From: JBNJFY01 sp051747265
Lineage (GTDB): Bacteria; Bacteroidota; Rhodothermia; Balneolales; Balneolaceae
DNA: 64,000 bases
NCBI GenBank assembly: GCA_051747265.1
Contig: JBNJFY010000005.1
Span: 260,631 to 324,630, forward strand
Direction of reading: 5' to 3'
In this document: one piece after another, positions 35,571-44,203 of the stretch
Position numbering within the stretch: the stretch's first letter is position 1
Layout: each line of letters begins with the position of its first letter
Program-made: the position numbers and the translations under genes
The notes under the pieces: model-generated
Databases searched by the model: none
What the model was told of the DNA's origin: nothing
Seen by the model: only the letters and a program-made list of their open reading frames with translations

Positions 35571-37930
35571 TCTCTAGTTTTAAGTACACCAATTAGATCC
35601 AGTCGATTAATTTTCACCCGGATCACCCAGCCGGAAATGATTGCGGAAATCAGAACAGTTACGGCAGAAAGCGTATAGGTAGTCATCGAAATACTTAGCG
35701 GAATGCGATACATCTCGGTCTGCAGCGACCAGATGATAAACCAGGTCAGGCCGTAACCCAGAACAAATCCCAAAGGTATGGCTACCAGTACCAGTAGGGC
35801 TAACTCCCCCAGCAAGATGTAGGCGATCTCACCCCGGGTAAAACCCAGCACACGCAGACTGGCCAATTCTCGGTTTCGTTCGGAAAGCGCGATGCGGGCA
35901 TTGTTATACACCACACTGAAAGCGGTAGCCCCGGCTAGCAGAGAAATAAACAACGCCATAATCAGCCAGGTTTGTGCCGTAGACTCGTAAAATCGTTCAA
36001 TTAATTTCTGAGTTTCCAGTATTTCTCCCACTAACGGACTCTCTTGCAACTCCTCCACGATTTGTGATTCATAGCGCTCATCGATATTCATATAAGCCGA
36101 CGTGAGCATCCCTTGTTCATTCAGTAACCGGTTCAACGCCTCGATATTCATGTAGGCGCTAAGCCCGAAATATTGACTTACATATCCAACCAACGGTATG
36201 TTGACCGTGCGTCTGCTACCTTCCAGGAGTTTCACTTGCAGGGTATCCCCGGCTTGAACCTTCAGGATGGATCCCAGCTCTCGGGTCAGGATCATACCCT
36301 CCGGCGGTATCCGTACTTGATTACCAAACTCATCAACCAACCGTCGCAACTGAACATTCTGAGGATAAGCCTGAATACTGGTTAAATAACTGCGGTGCTC
36401 ATGGTATAATCTCACCGGAACCGCCCGTCCCCCTTCCACATACTGCACTCCTGGCAAGCGATTTAATTCATAGATAGCCCGATCCGATACCACCTGATTA
36501 AAATTTATGCCCAAATCAAAAGGTTGTGCTTCCCGAAATTCTTTCTCCACCGAAAATTTTACGGAGTCATTACTCATTCGTCCCACCATGACCAGTGAAG
36601 CCGCAAAACCGATACCCACCACACTGAATATTGCTTTGAGCGGATGACGTCCCATTTGTCGCAATATCATTTTGGTGGGTTGATCCACAAGATGTGCCAG
36701 CCCCCACTCTTCAATTCGGCTGCGCGTATACAAGGTGGGCTGTTCAGGTCGCATGGCTTCGGCCGGTGGCAACGCGAATGCTTCATACACCGAGCGCAAC
36801 ACTCCAGAATATCCCGCGATGATGCTGATTATAATGGCACCCAACACCACCAGCGGATCCAGACGAAAATCGACATACGGAAAACGATAAAATTCAGCGT
36901 ATAAATTAGACATCAGACCGCCCAAATAACTACCTAGCCAGATTCCCCCCACTAACCCAATCAACAGAATGAACGACACCATGAGGATATAGTGCTGTGC
37001 TATCTCGGCATTGGTGTATCCGAATGCTTTCAATATGGCAACCTGTGCTCGTTGTGTTCGGATCAAGCGGCCAATGACAACATTCAACAGAAACGCGGCC
37101 ACGCCAATGAATATGAAGGGAATGATGGTGGCTATTTGTTTGAGTTGGCGGAACTCCTCGGTGATGAAGAAGTGGGATTGCTGATTTTCGCGCGCTATAG
37201 CTCCGGTTCCACCATATCGATCCAGAATCAGATCCAACTCCCCGATAATGTCTTTGGGTACGGCGTTGTAGGTGATGGACAGCACCACATTATTGAAGGC
37301 TCCTTCCATATCGTAGGCGGCTTCCAGGCTGGATCGACGCATCCAGAGCAGCCCAAATCGTTTCAGGTCGGGTGACATACTGCCCGGCTGCCCCTGGAAT
37401 ATAAATTCCGGGGTGAGCCCAATACCCACAATTCGCAATAGTTTTTGCTTTCCATTGATGACCGCTTTGACATGATCACCGGTTGTAAAGCCGTGTGCTT
37501 CGGCAAACCCATCTCCAATAACTACCTGGTCGTCGGAATAGGGATCGGGCAGTCGGCCCTGCCGCAAATATAACTGGTTCAATTGGGGCTGGCCCTCTTC
37601 GGGCAGTGAGATAAACATCCCCTGTACAGTTTCATCAAACCCTTCCACCTCTAAATTGGCACCCGACTGAATACGCACTTCCACCCGATTAACCCCATCG
37701 ATGTCCCGAATTCGACTGCGTACATGGTTGGGTGCTCGTTTTAAACTGGCAAAAACATGAGCAAACTGATAGTCTTCATAATAGGCTTCCTGGGTGCTGC
37801 GCAGACTTTGGAGAGTACTCAACAGTGTAATAAATGTCGCCGCTCCACTGGTGACCATCATAGCTATGACTATAATCATACCCCGGGAGTGCCAAACATC
37901 GCGCAGTAGTTTTCGGTAGATCGATCGCAT
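35567..37930 (-). CDS. ABC transporter permease (FtsX/MacB superfamily), duplicated FtsX domains
   Basis: About 787 aa from ATG 37930 (a GTG at 37939 overlaps the ATPase stop). An N-terminal helix and MacB-like periplasmic domain (LRQGRLPDPYSDDQVVIGDGFA) are followed by an FtsX domain near 265-400, a second periplasmic domain, and another FtsX domain near 665-780 (SLRVLGFTRGEIAYILLGE). The double FtsX layout means one polypeptide may supply both halves. A GGAG lies 8 bases before the ATG. Confidence 0.88.
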   Translation of the reverse strand: MRSIYRKLLRDVWHSRGMIIVIAMMVTSGAATFITLLSTLQSLRSTQEAYYEDYQFAHVFASLKRAPNHVRSRIRDIDGVNRVEVRIQSGANLEVEGFDETVQGMFISLPEEGQPQLNQLYLRQGRLPDPYSDDQVVIGDGFAEAHGFTTGDHVKAVINGKQKLLRIVGIGLTPEFIFQGQPGSMSPDLKRFGLLWMRRSSLEAAYDMEGAFNNVVLSITYNAVPKDIIGELDLILDRYGGTGAIARENQQSHFFITEEFRQLKQIATIIPFIFIGVAAFLLNVVIGRLIRTQRAQVAILKAFGYTNAEIAQHYILMVSFILLIGLVGGIWLGSYLGGLMSNLYAEFYRFPYVDFRLDPLVVLGAIIISIIAGYSGVLRSVYEAFALPPAEAMRPEQPTLYTRSRIEEWGLAHLVDQPTKMILRQMGRHPLKAIFSVVGIGFAASLVMVGRMSNDSVKFSVEKEFREAQPFDLGINFNQVVSDRAIYELNRLPGVQYVEGGRAVPVRLYHEHRSYLTSIQAYPQNVQLRRLVDEFGNQVRIPPEGMILTRELGSILKVQAGDTLQVKLLEGSRRTVNIPLVGYVSQYFGLSAYMNIEALNRLLNEQGMLTSAYMNIDERYESQIVEELQESPLVGEILETQKLIERFYESTAQTWLIMALFISLLAGATAFSVVYNNARIALSERNRELASLRVLGFTRGEIAYILLGELALLVLVAIPLGFVLGYGLTWFIIWSLQTEMYRIPLSISMTTYTLSAVTVLISAIISGWVIRVKINRLDLIGVLKTRE

Positions 37931-37932
37931 AG

Positions 37933-38682
37933 TTACCACTCCATTTCATCGGGATCGATTTTTTGGCGATTAACCGATACTTCCGATATCAATCCATCAT
38001 GCATCCGTATCACCCGATCGGCCATACCACCGATAACCACATTATGGGTAATAATGGCAGTGGCCGTCCCCAATTCCCGGTTAACTTTTTGAAGGGCCTT
38101 CAACACGAAGATTCCCGTTTGAGAATCCAAAGCACCCGTAGGTTCATCGCACAGCAATACCTCCGGATTCTTCGCTACCGCACGGGCAATAGCCACCCGC
38201 TGCTGCTCCCCACCAGATAGTTGGGCGGGAAAGTGATCCATGCGGTCGGCCAGGTTTACCAGGTCCAACGCTTCCTCGGGCGTCATGGGATTCAGGGCGA
38301 TCTCGGTTACGATGGAGACGTTTTCGCGAGCGGTAAGACTGGGAATGAGGTTATAAAACTGGAAGACAAATCCCACATGATGACGCCGGTACTCAGTCAA
38401 TTCAGCCTCCGACGCGTGGGTCAGGTTGTGATCCTGATAGGTCACAGACCCATCGGTAGCCGTATCCAAGCCTCCCAAAATATTCAACAACGTGGATTTT
38501 CCACTCCCCGACGGGCCCAGCATCACCACTAACTCTCCCTGATATAGCTCCATATCGATGCCCCGCAGGGCGTGCACCTGCACCTCTCCCATCTGGTAGA
38601 TTTTGGTAAGATGTTCTGTCTTGAACACCATTGGGGAGCCTTGATGAGCTTCTCCCTTGATATGCGACTGAGTGGATTCCAT
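37933..38682 (-). CDS. ABC transporter ATP-binding subunit (LolD/MacB type)
   Basis: 249 aa. Walker A GPSGSGKSTLLN, signature LSGGEQQRVAIARA, Walker B VLLCDEPTGALD and the H-loop IITHN are all intact, with the FQFYNLIPSLTARENV segment of the LolD/MacB group. The first ~20 residues form a hydrophilic extension. First gene of the four-gene exporter operon (ATPase, permease, adaptor, barrel). Confidence 0.92.
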   Translation of the reverse strand: MESTQSHIKGEAHQGSPMVFKTEHLTKIYQMGEVQVHALRGIDMELYQGELVVMLGPSGSGKSTLLNILGGLDTATDGSVTYQDHNLTHASEAELTEYRRHHVGFVFQFYNLIPSLTARENVSIVTEIALNPMTPEEALDLVNLADRMDHFPAQLSGGEQQRVAIARAVAKNPEVLLCDEPTGALDSQTGIFVLKALQKVNRELGTATAIITHNVVIGGMADRVIRMHDGLISEVSVNRQKIDPDEMEW

Positions 38683-38807
38683 ATTTATAAATTAAACACG
38701 GAATCCTGCACATTACGTAGGGATATGCCTCAACCCGATAACCAAGAAAAGCGCTGGCCATGTAGGGCTTTTACGGGGGAATATCTGAAACAGAATCCTA
38801 AATTTTA

Positions 38808-40211
38808 TTACGTACCAGTAGCTTGTTCGGCAATCGTCCGGGATTCTGGATTATCGTGCGGGAGCTCAACACCATGGATATCGATAGCTGCCATCTGCTC
38901 GCCTAGTTCCTTCATCGCGTTTTTCCACCGCTGATGATGGGGGCCGGATTCTTCCATGGCCTTATTCCATAGTTCTACTCCCCGTAAATCACGTTTCCAA
39001 TCCAGCCAGGTTCGGCTCATCAGTCCCATCAAGTATATGATCAGAAAATATCCGGCCCCTATCCAAAAGCTGCCGGTTATACTCCCCACTAAAGTACTGA
39101 TTAGTATCAAAGAGATGGGCATCAAAAACATTTGAAACAAAAATCGGATGGAAGTCACAAACTGCGCGTCAGCGACCTTTGAATCGACGAACCATTCCGT
39201 TATCCGGTGGGCCGGCCAAAAATGAATCAAAGCTACACTGGCGAAAGGGCTACCCAACCGAAATAACCATCGTTTGGTCTTGGCGGAAGGCAGATCGGGG
39301 CGTAGTGGTAAATAATCCAATCCTCGTTGTTGAAAATCCTTAAATATTGGGGTCAGCTTACCGATCCATCGCTCAAATGTTTCTTCCGATTGATTACGCA
39401 TTCGTTTGATGGCATTACTCAGATGAATCATCAACTGACGGTCATCATGATCGGATACTTGAGATTGAACAGATGCGGGCAACGTTTTTCGAATGGCCGA
39501 ATAATGTTGTGTAAACCACTCCAGGGTTTTGTAATGCTCATCATTGGGAAAATCCACCCCATGCGTTTCCGCCCACTGCTGCAATTCATTACGTAAATGA
39601 TTCACCGCATGCCCATACTGTTCTTCAACTTCCTCGGCATATTGGTTAATCGTGAAGGGCTCTCCATAGTATACATCTGCCGCATACCGAAACCCCTGAT
39701 GTTTCTGGTATTCAATATTAATGGGGACAACATGGACGTCATCTACGCCATTCTCGAACTGAGCTCCAAAGGCCATGTGGGCGAAGCCTTTTTTAAACAT
39801 ACGTACTTCTTTACGTGGAAAGCAGTTGCCCTCCGGATGGATCATGATCATCTGCTTCAGCCCGAGCAGTTCATAACAGGCATCAAAAATGGCCATATTC
39901 TTCGCACGTGAATTCTTGCCATCCCGGGGTCTGTAGATGGGTAACATGTGGAAGGCACGCATAATGGCCGCCATAATCGGATTTTGGAACACATCCGCGC
40001 GAGCGAGAAAAAAAAGCTGCTTCTTAAAGGGTTTCAATACCAACAGCGCATCCATAAAAGCATTCTGATGGTTGGGCGCCAATATTACAGGTTTGTCCAA
40101 GGGGACATTATCCACCCCTTTGATAGAAATGGAACGGAAATAAATTCGTTGCCACAGCAGTACACAACTGCTGACCAGCCAATACCAAAATGTTTGAGTT
40201 CGTCGAGCCAT
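38808..40211 (-). CDS. PlsC-like acyltransferase with membrane tail
   Basis: 467 aa. The N-terminal acyltransferase domain has NHQNAFMDAL for the catalytic His-Asp region and MIHPEGNCFPRKE in place of FPEGTRS. A roughly 200-residue helical region and two or three C-terminal membrane helices (SLILISTLVGSITGSFWIGAGYFLIIYL) follow. This is the longer Bacteroidota-type variant of glycerophospholipid acyltransferases, whose precise acceptor is unsettled. The intergenic region upstream is 142 bases, divergent from the methyltransferase. Confidence 0.75.
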   Translation of the reverse strand: MARRTQTFWYWLVSSCVLLWQRIYFRSISIKGVDNVPLDKPVILAPNHQNAFMDALLVLKPFKKQLFFLARADVFQNPIMAAIMRAFHMLPIYRPRDGKNSRAKNMAIFDACYELLGLKQMIMIHPEGNCFPRKEVRMFKKGFAHMAFGAQFENGVDDVHVVPINIEYQKHQGFRYAADVYYGEPFTINQYAEEVEEQYGHAVNHLRNELQQWAETHGVDFPNDEHYKTLEWFTQHYSAIRKTLPASVQSQVSDHDDRQLMIHLSNAIKRMRNQSEETFERWIGKLTPIFKDFQQRGLDYLPLRPDLPSAKTKRWLFRLGSPFASVALIHFWPAHRITEWFVDSKVADAQFVTSIRFLFQMFLMPISLILISTLVGSITGSFWIGAGYFLIIYLMGLMSRTWLDWKRDLRGVELWNKAMEESGPHHQRWKNAMKELGEQMAAIDIHGVELPHDNPESRTIAEQATGT

Positions 40212-40353
40212 AATATTTTCTGATTAAGCACACGAAACTAGTAAAATTTTACTAACTGCGCAGATTTCAATCCTCTGCATTCACTTGGAGATCTATTAGT
40301 ATGCTTTAACAATTGGAGGCCCTGTTTCTATTTTCTATTTTCGTGCTTTCTTA

Positions 40354-41151
40354 ATGGCTAAACGTATTACGATGGGTAAATCGGGATTAGTAAAAATATT
40401 TGGATTTCCAGCAACCTTGATTCATGGGGATCCATTGGTGTGGGACCGCTGGCGCTGGCTCAAGAAGCACCTACCTCCCACTCGAAATGGGGAACAACTT
40501 ATTGATTTCGGATCCGGCACCGGAGCCTTTACTATTGGATCCGCCCGAAGGGGCTATTCCGCCTTGGGGCTGAGTTGGGATGAACGCAATCAGCGGGTGG
40601 CTTCTGAGCGAGCGGATATCTGCAACACCAACAATGTGGATTTTGAAGTGCTGGATTTACGCCAATTGCATTCGCGCGAAGATCTTCTGGATCAATATGA
40701 TGTAGCCATTTGCCTAGAAGTATTCGAGCATATCCTGGACGATCAAAAATTGATGGCTGATATTGCCGGATGTCTCCAACCCGGGGGGCGCCTTTTTCTG
40801 ACCACGCCGAACTATCACAATCACGCCATTACCAAAGACGATGATGGTCCCTACTCCAAAGTGGAAGATGGCGGACATGTACGGCGCGGTTATACCCCCG
40901 AAATGTTGCGTGAGCTTTGTAATAACGCCGGCTTACGAGTAGAAGAAATTGACTATTGCAGCGGATGGTTCAGCCAAAAATTAACCACGTTGATGCGTAC
41001 CTTGGGGAAATTACATCCCCTCATTGGTTGGCTCTCCATTCTTCCCTTGCGCATCCTTCCGCCTCTGCTGGATCCGGCTATCGCCAAAATTTTCGGATGG
41101 CCCGGATTTTCTATCACTCTGGAAGCCTATAAACCCCGCTACCAGGATTAG
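40354..41151 (+). CDS. Class I SAM-dependent methyltransferase
   Basis: 265 aa. The SAM site LIDFGSGTGAFTIGSARRGYSALGLS and the acidic motif 2 with VAICLEVFEHILDD are clear, followed by PGGRLFLTTPN. The C-terminal region (residues 195-255) has hydrophobic helices that may touch the membrane. The substrate is unknown; similar proteins act in lipid or polysaccharide biosynthesis. Transcribed alone. Confidence 0.85.
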   Translation: MAKRITMGKSGLVKIFGFPATLIHGDPLVWDRWRWLKKHLPPTRNGEQLIDFGSGTGAFTIGSARRGYSALGLSWDERNQRVASERADICNTNNVDFEVLDLRQLHSREDLLDQYDVAICLEVFEHILDDQKLMADIAGCLQPGGRLFLTTPNYHNHAITKDDDGPYSKVEDGGHVRRGYTPEMLRELCNNAGLRVEEIDYCSGWFSQKLTTLMRTLGKLHPLIGWLSILPLRILPPLLDPAIAKIFGWPGFSITLEAYKPRYQD

Positions 41152-41155
41152 GATA

Positions 41156-41246
41156 ACTTCGGTACTGCCGTAAGCATTCGCTCCATATCTTCCGCGAGCG
41201 TCTTCAGCAACCGAAGTCAATGCGAAGGTTACCGCTCGTGGTAACC
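41156..41246. repeat. Dispersed hairpin repeat (copy 1)
   Basis: Contains ACTTCGGT (41156-41163) paired with ACCGAAGT (41210-41217), then GGTTACC-GCTCGT-GGTAACC (41227-41246). The stretch CTTCCGCGAGCGTC in the first loop and CCGCTCGTGG after it also occur in the hairpin at 47985-48008, so these look like copies of a small palindromic element. It lies in the 187-base gap between two plus-strand genes. Confidence 0.5.
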
Positions 41247-41338
41247 CTTAATCACCGTGAGTGAACACCGGCAATAGTTTAGATTCCATATTTTGACGAT
41301 CATGACTACTAATATTTGTTGATATTCACCACTCAACC

Positions 41339-41893
41339 ATGCCCAGCCGTAAAACACATTTCAAACTGGATGAAGCTTACGCCTATCTGGGCTGGATTGT
41401 ACTGATTCTGGCCTCTGGCGGAGCTATTTTTCCGCTGATGCGTGTTATGCTCTTCCAGGATGGCTGGTTTGGTTATCTATTCTACATGCTACTGACCATT
41501 GGATGCGTGGTCATCGCCAGTAAATCGATCATCGAATTGGGCCGCAGACGTTATCACATTTCCATTGCTGTGGGTGATCAGTTACGAATTAAAAGTTATC
41601 TGGGCGAACAACCCCTCACTGAGCGTAAGTTATCTTATGATCACATTAACAGTATCCGTATTGTTCCCGCCACAGAGCGTTCCCGAGGAGAAGCCTGGTT
41701 TGATTTTTCCTACGGATATATCGGCTTAATCAAATTAAGCAATGGAGAGGAAGTAGATCTAGCTGCCGGATCCGCTAAACAGCTGCAATTTCGCGTAGAT
41801 GAACTTCAAGAGGTCGCCGATGCAATAGCCCGAGATCATCCGTACATCAAGATATGGAGCCCGATGGTCACCCCACCCAGCCAGTTGACTTAA
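41339..41893 (+). CDS. Membrane protein of unknown function with two N-terminal helices
   Basis: 184 aa. Two hydrophobic helices (residues 14-32 and 41-62, AYLGWIVLILASGG and LFYMLLTIGCVVI) are followed by a soluble beta-rich part (YHISIAVGDQLRIKSYLGEQ...SNGEEVDLAAGS) resembling the PH-like domains of small bacterial membrane proteins. No name assigned. Its stop overlaps the convergent sensor kinase gene by 4 bases. Confidence 0.6.
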   Translation: MPSRKTHFKLDEAYAYLGWIVLILASGGAIFPLMRVMLFQDGWFGYLFYMLLTIGCVVIASKSIIELGRRRYHISIAVGDQLRIKSYLGEQPLTERKLSYDHINSIRIVPATERSRGEAWFDFSYGYIGLIKLSNGEEVDLAAGSAKQLQFRVDELQEVADAIARDHPYIKIWSPMVTPPSQLT

Positions 41894-43431
41894 GCTCGAC
41901 TGTACACCGAATCTATTTCAAATCGCAGTCGAACCTCGGTCCCGCCCTTGCGATTGATCTTCCAATCTGCATTTAATTGCCGCATCAGCAGATTAATGAT
42001 GGTGAATCCGGTTCCTTCTTTCCCATCAGGTTTAAATTCATCGCCCAAACCTATCCCATCATCCTTGACTACTATTTCGACGTTATGGCCCGTCCTATTG
42101 ACGCGCAAGGTAATAAGTCCCCCCTCTTGCCCTTTAAAGGCATGCCGAACCGCATTGATGAGCAGTTCATTCAATACCAACCCACACGGTACGGCTTGAT
42201 CCATAGACAATGTGACCGGATCTACTTCCATATCAAAATTGATACTCGAGTTGGAATCCAGATACTCAGATTGAATCTCCTGGGCCAGCCGCATTACATA
42301 CGAATGCATATCAATAGCCGACAAATCCTCATTGTCATAGAGAAAATTGTGGATCAAGGCCATGGACTTAATTCGGCTGATGCTATCCTCAAGCTCACCC
42401 TCGCATAGTGGCAGATCCATGCGTTCTTTTTGGATGGTTAACAAACCGTGAATAACAGCCAAGTTGTTTTTTACCCGGTGATTGATCTCCGATAACAACA
42501 CGGTTTTTTGCTCCAGGGCACTATCCAGCTCTTGCGTACGATTTTGTACTTGCTGATGTAATATCTGTATCCAACCGAAAACCAACATCCCACCCAGTAA
42601 TAATATTCCCCCTATCCAGGTAGCGTACTCAATAAAGGTCTGCGTGAAAATACCCTGCGGTACATCAACAGGAGCAAACCAGGCATTATAAATTTCATCA
42701 AACGTACCATTATCCTTTAACTCCAATAAGGCCTGATTGATCTGGTTTTTCAACTCATCCTGGCCCTCTTTAACCGCAAAGGTGTACATAACCGGCATGA
42801 CCGGCGAACCTGTGGAGCGTATTTGGGAATCTTGCTCTCTGATGTATCGTCGCCCCAAATGCTCACTTACAATAGCATAACTCGCTTTCCCCTCTTCGAG
42901 CAAATGCATCGCATCCAATTCTGATACTACGGTAGTGAGACGAGGTTCACAGTCATGATTCTGTATGAAATCATGCGCGTAGGCAGCGTCCTGAAGGACT
43001 ACTTTACGACCATCCAGATCGTTAATCTCACGAATACTTTCCGCAGAGGCCCGTTTAAAAATTTCGTGATAGATAATGGTATGCGGTTCGGTAAAATCGA
43101 AGGTCAAATCCCGAAAGGGACTATAAAACATGGGCAGCAGGTCAATTTTTCCTTGCTCCAAGGCTGTCCGTTTCTCTTTCCAGACCCCTAAATTAAATTC
43201 AACTTCTCGCCCTAATTTATCCGCGATGGCCTGCATTAATTCAACATGGAATCCGTCTGGCTGGCCTTCATCATTAATAAAGGAATACGGCGGATAGGCT
43301 CCGTCGTCACCCACTTTAATTACCGGTGAGTTCTGCGCATAAAGGAGATGGGCTGGTCCATACCAAATTATAATTACGAATAAGATTCTGATCAGGTCCC
43401 TAACCATTTTCATCATCACATCCTCTTTCAT
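41890..43431 (-). CDS. Sensor histidine kinase with periplasmic solute-binding domain
   Basis: 513 aa. A signal/anchor helix precedes a full family-3 amino-acid-binding domain (residues 35-255, GAYPPYSFINDEGQPDGFHVELMQAIADKLG). Then come one membrane helix (about 268-288), a HisKA_2-type dimerisation helix with the phosphorylatable His in EINHRVKNNLAV, and an HATPase_c domain (NELLINAVRHAF, VKDDGIGLG, GTGFTIINLL). It should sense a small amino-acid-like ligand. No response regulator gene lies nearby, so it is an orphan. Confidence 0.88.
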   Translation of the reverse strand: MKEDVMMKMVRDLIRILFVIIIWYGPAHLLYAQNSPVIKVGDDGAYPPYSFINDEGQPDGFHVELMQAIADKLGREVEFNLGVWKEKRTALEQGKIDLLPMFYSPFRDLTFDFTEPHTIIYHEIFKRASAESIREINDLDGRKVVLQDAAYAHDFIQNHDCEPRLTTVVSELDAMHLLEEGKASYAIVSEHLGRRYIREQDSQIRSTGSPVMPVMYTFAVKEGQDELKNQINQALLELKDNGTFDEIYNAWFAPVDVPQGIFTQTFIEYATWIGGILLLGGMLVFGWIQILHQQVQNRTQELDSALEQKTVLLSEINHRVKNNLAVIHGLLTIQKERMDLPLCEGELEDSISRIKSMALIHNFLYDNEDLSAIDMHSYVMRLAQEIQSEYLDSNSSINFDMEVDPVTLSMDQAVPCGLVLNELLINAVRHAFKGQEGGLITLRVNRTGHNVEIVVKDDGIGLGDEFKPDGKEGTGFTIINLLMRQLNADWKINRKGGTEVRLRFEIDSVYSRA

Positions 43432-43514
43432 TAATCCCCTATCACTACAGATATGGTAGTATAAGATTTCGCATCAATCAAAACTTTTATCATAATGGCT
43501 TGGGTTTGCTCGTT

Positions 43515-43522
43515 TACCTTTG
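43515..43522 (+). promoter_or_regulatory. Candidate -7 box for the TlpA-like gene
   Basis: TACCTTTG is a perfect TAnnTTTG -7 element. It overlaps the alternative upstream start codon of the thioredoxin gene, so if real it forces translation to begin at the ATG at 43559. No clear -33 element at the usual distance. Confidence 0.35.
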
Positions 43523-43558
43523 CAAATTGTGCAGCCATTATTCAGCCAAATTATTATT

Positions 43559-44194
43559 ATGAAAGAATCAGTTAAGAAAGAAATTCGTTTTTGGGTCATC
43601 TTGGTGAGTCTATTCGGCGTGCTTTACGTAACCGGATGGCATACCGAAGTAATTGGCCGTCTGCAGCAAGTCCTATTATACACCAACCTGTTCCAACCTA
43701 CCCTCCACGAAGATAATAGCAGTCAAGCATTACGCGGTGGTTCACAGGCCCTGCAACAACTACCATTTACCCCGGTTAACGAATCCGCCCAATTACAGGC
43801 ACGGCAATCGAATCAACCACAGCTGTATTTTATCAATTTCTGGGCCACCTGGTGCCCGCCCTGTGTAGCTGAAATGCCGGACATCGCCTCTCTCAAAGCC
43901 CATACAGAGGAACAAGGATGGCCGGTACAGTTTGTGATGGTCAGCCTGGATGATCAGATGAGCAAAGCCGAAGCCTTTCTGGAACGCAAAAAGTTGGATT
44001 TTCCCATCTATGCTCTAGAGGGGCGTTTACCCGCACAATTTGATATAGGGACCATCCCATCGACCTATGTGCTAAACAGCAAGGGCGATATTATCGCCGA
44101 ACGCCATGGTATGGCCCGCTACCACACCGATGAATTTGTCAATTTTTTGCAGCGACAGTTACCGTTGCAATCACCTTCAAATACGGAAGACTAG
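43559..44194 (+). CDS. TlpA/ResA-like membrane-anchored thioredoxin
   Basis: About 211 aa from ATG 43559. The longer frame from 43520 begins inside a candidate promoter, so I take the internal ATG. An N-terminal anchor (FWVILVSLFGVLYVTGW) is followed by a thioredoxin fold facing the periplasm: FINFWATWCPPCVAEMP with the redox CPPC pair, and the cis-proline IPSTYVLN. Likely reduces disulfides in cytochrome c maturation or envelope proteins (inference). Confidence 0.88.
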   Translation: MKESVKKEIRFWVILVSLFGVLYVTGWHTEVIGRLQQVLLYTNLFQPTLHEDNSSQALRGGSQALQQLPFTPVNESAQLQARQSNQPQLYFINFWATWCPPCVAEMPDIASLKAHTEEQGWPVQFVMVSLDDQMSKAEAFLERKKLDFPIYALEGRLPAQFDIGTIPSTYVLNSKGDIIAERHGMARYHTDEFVNFLQRQLPLQSPSNTED

Positions 44195-44203
44195 TCTCGC
44201 TTT

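Noticed and set aside
43520..43558. Start of the TlpA-like gene at 43520
   Set aside because: It overlaps a candidate -7 promoter box, and the extra N-terminal residues do not fit the family; ATG 43559 fits better.
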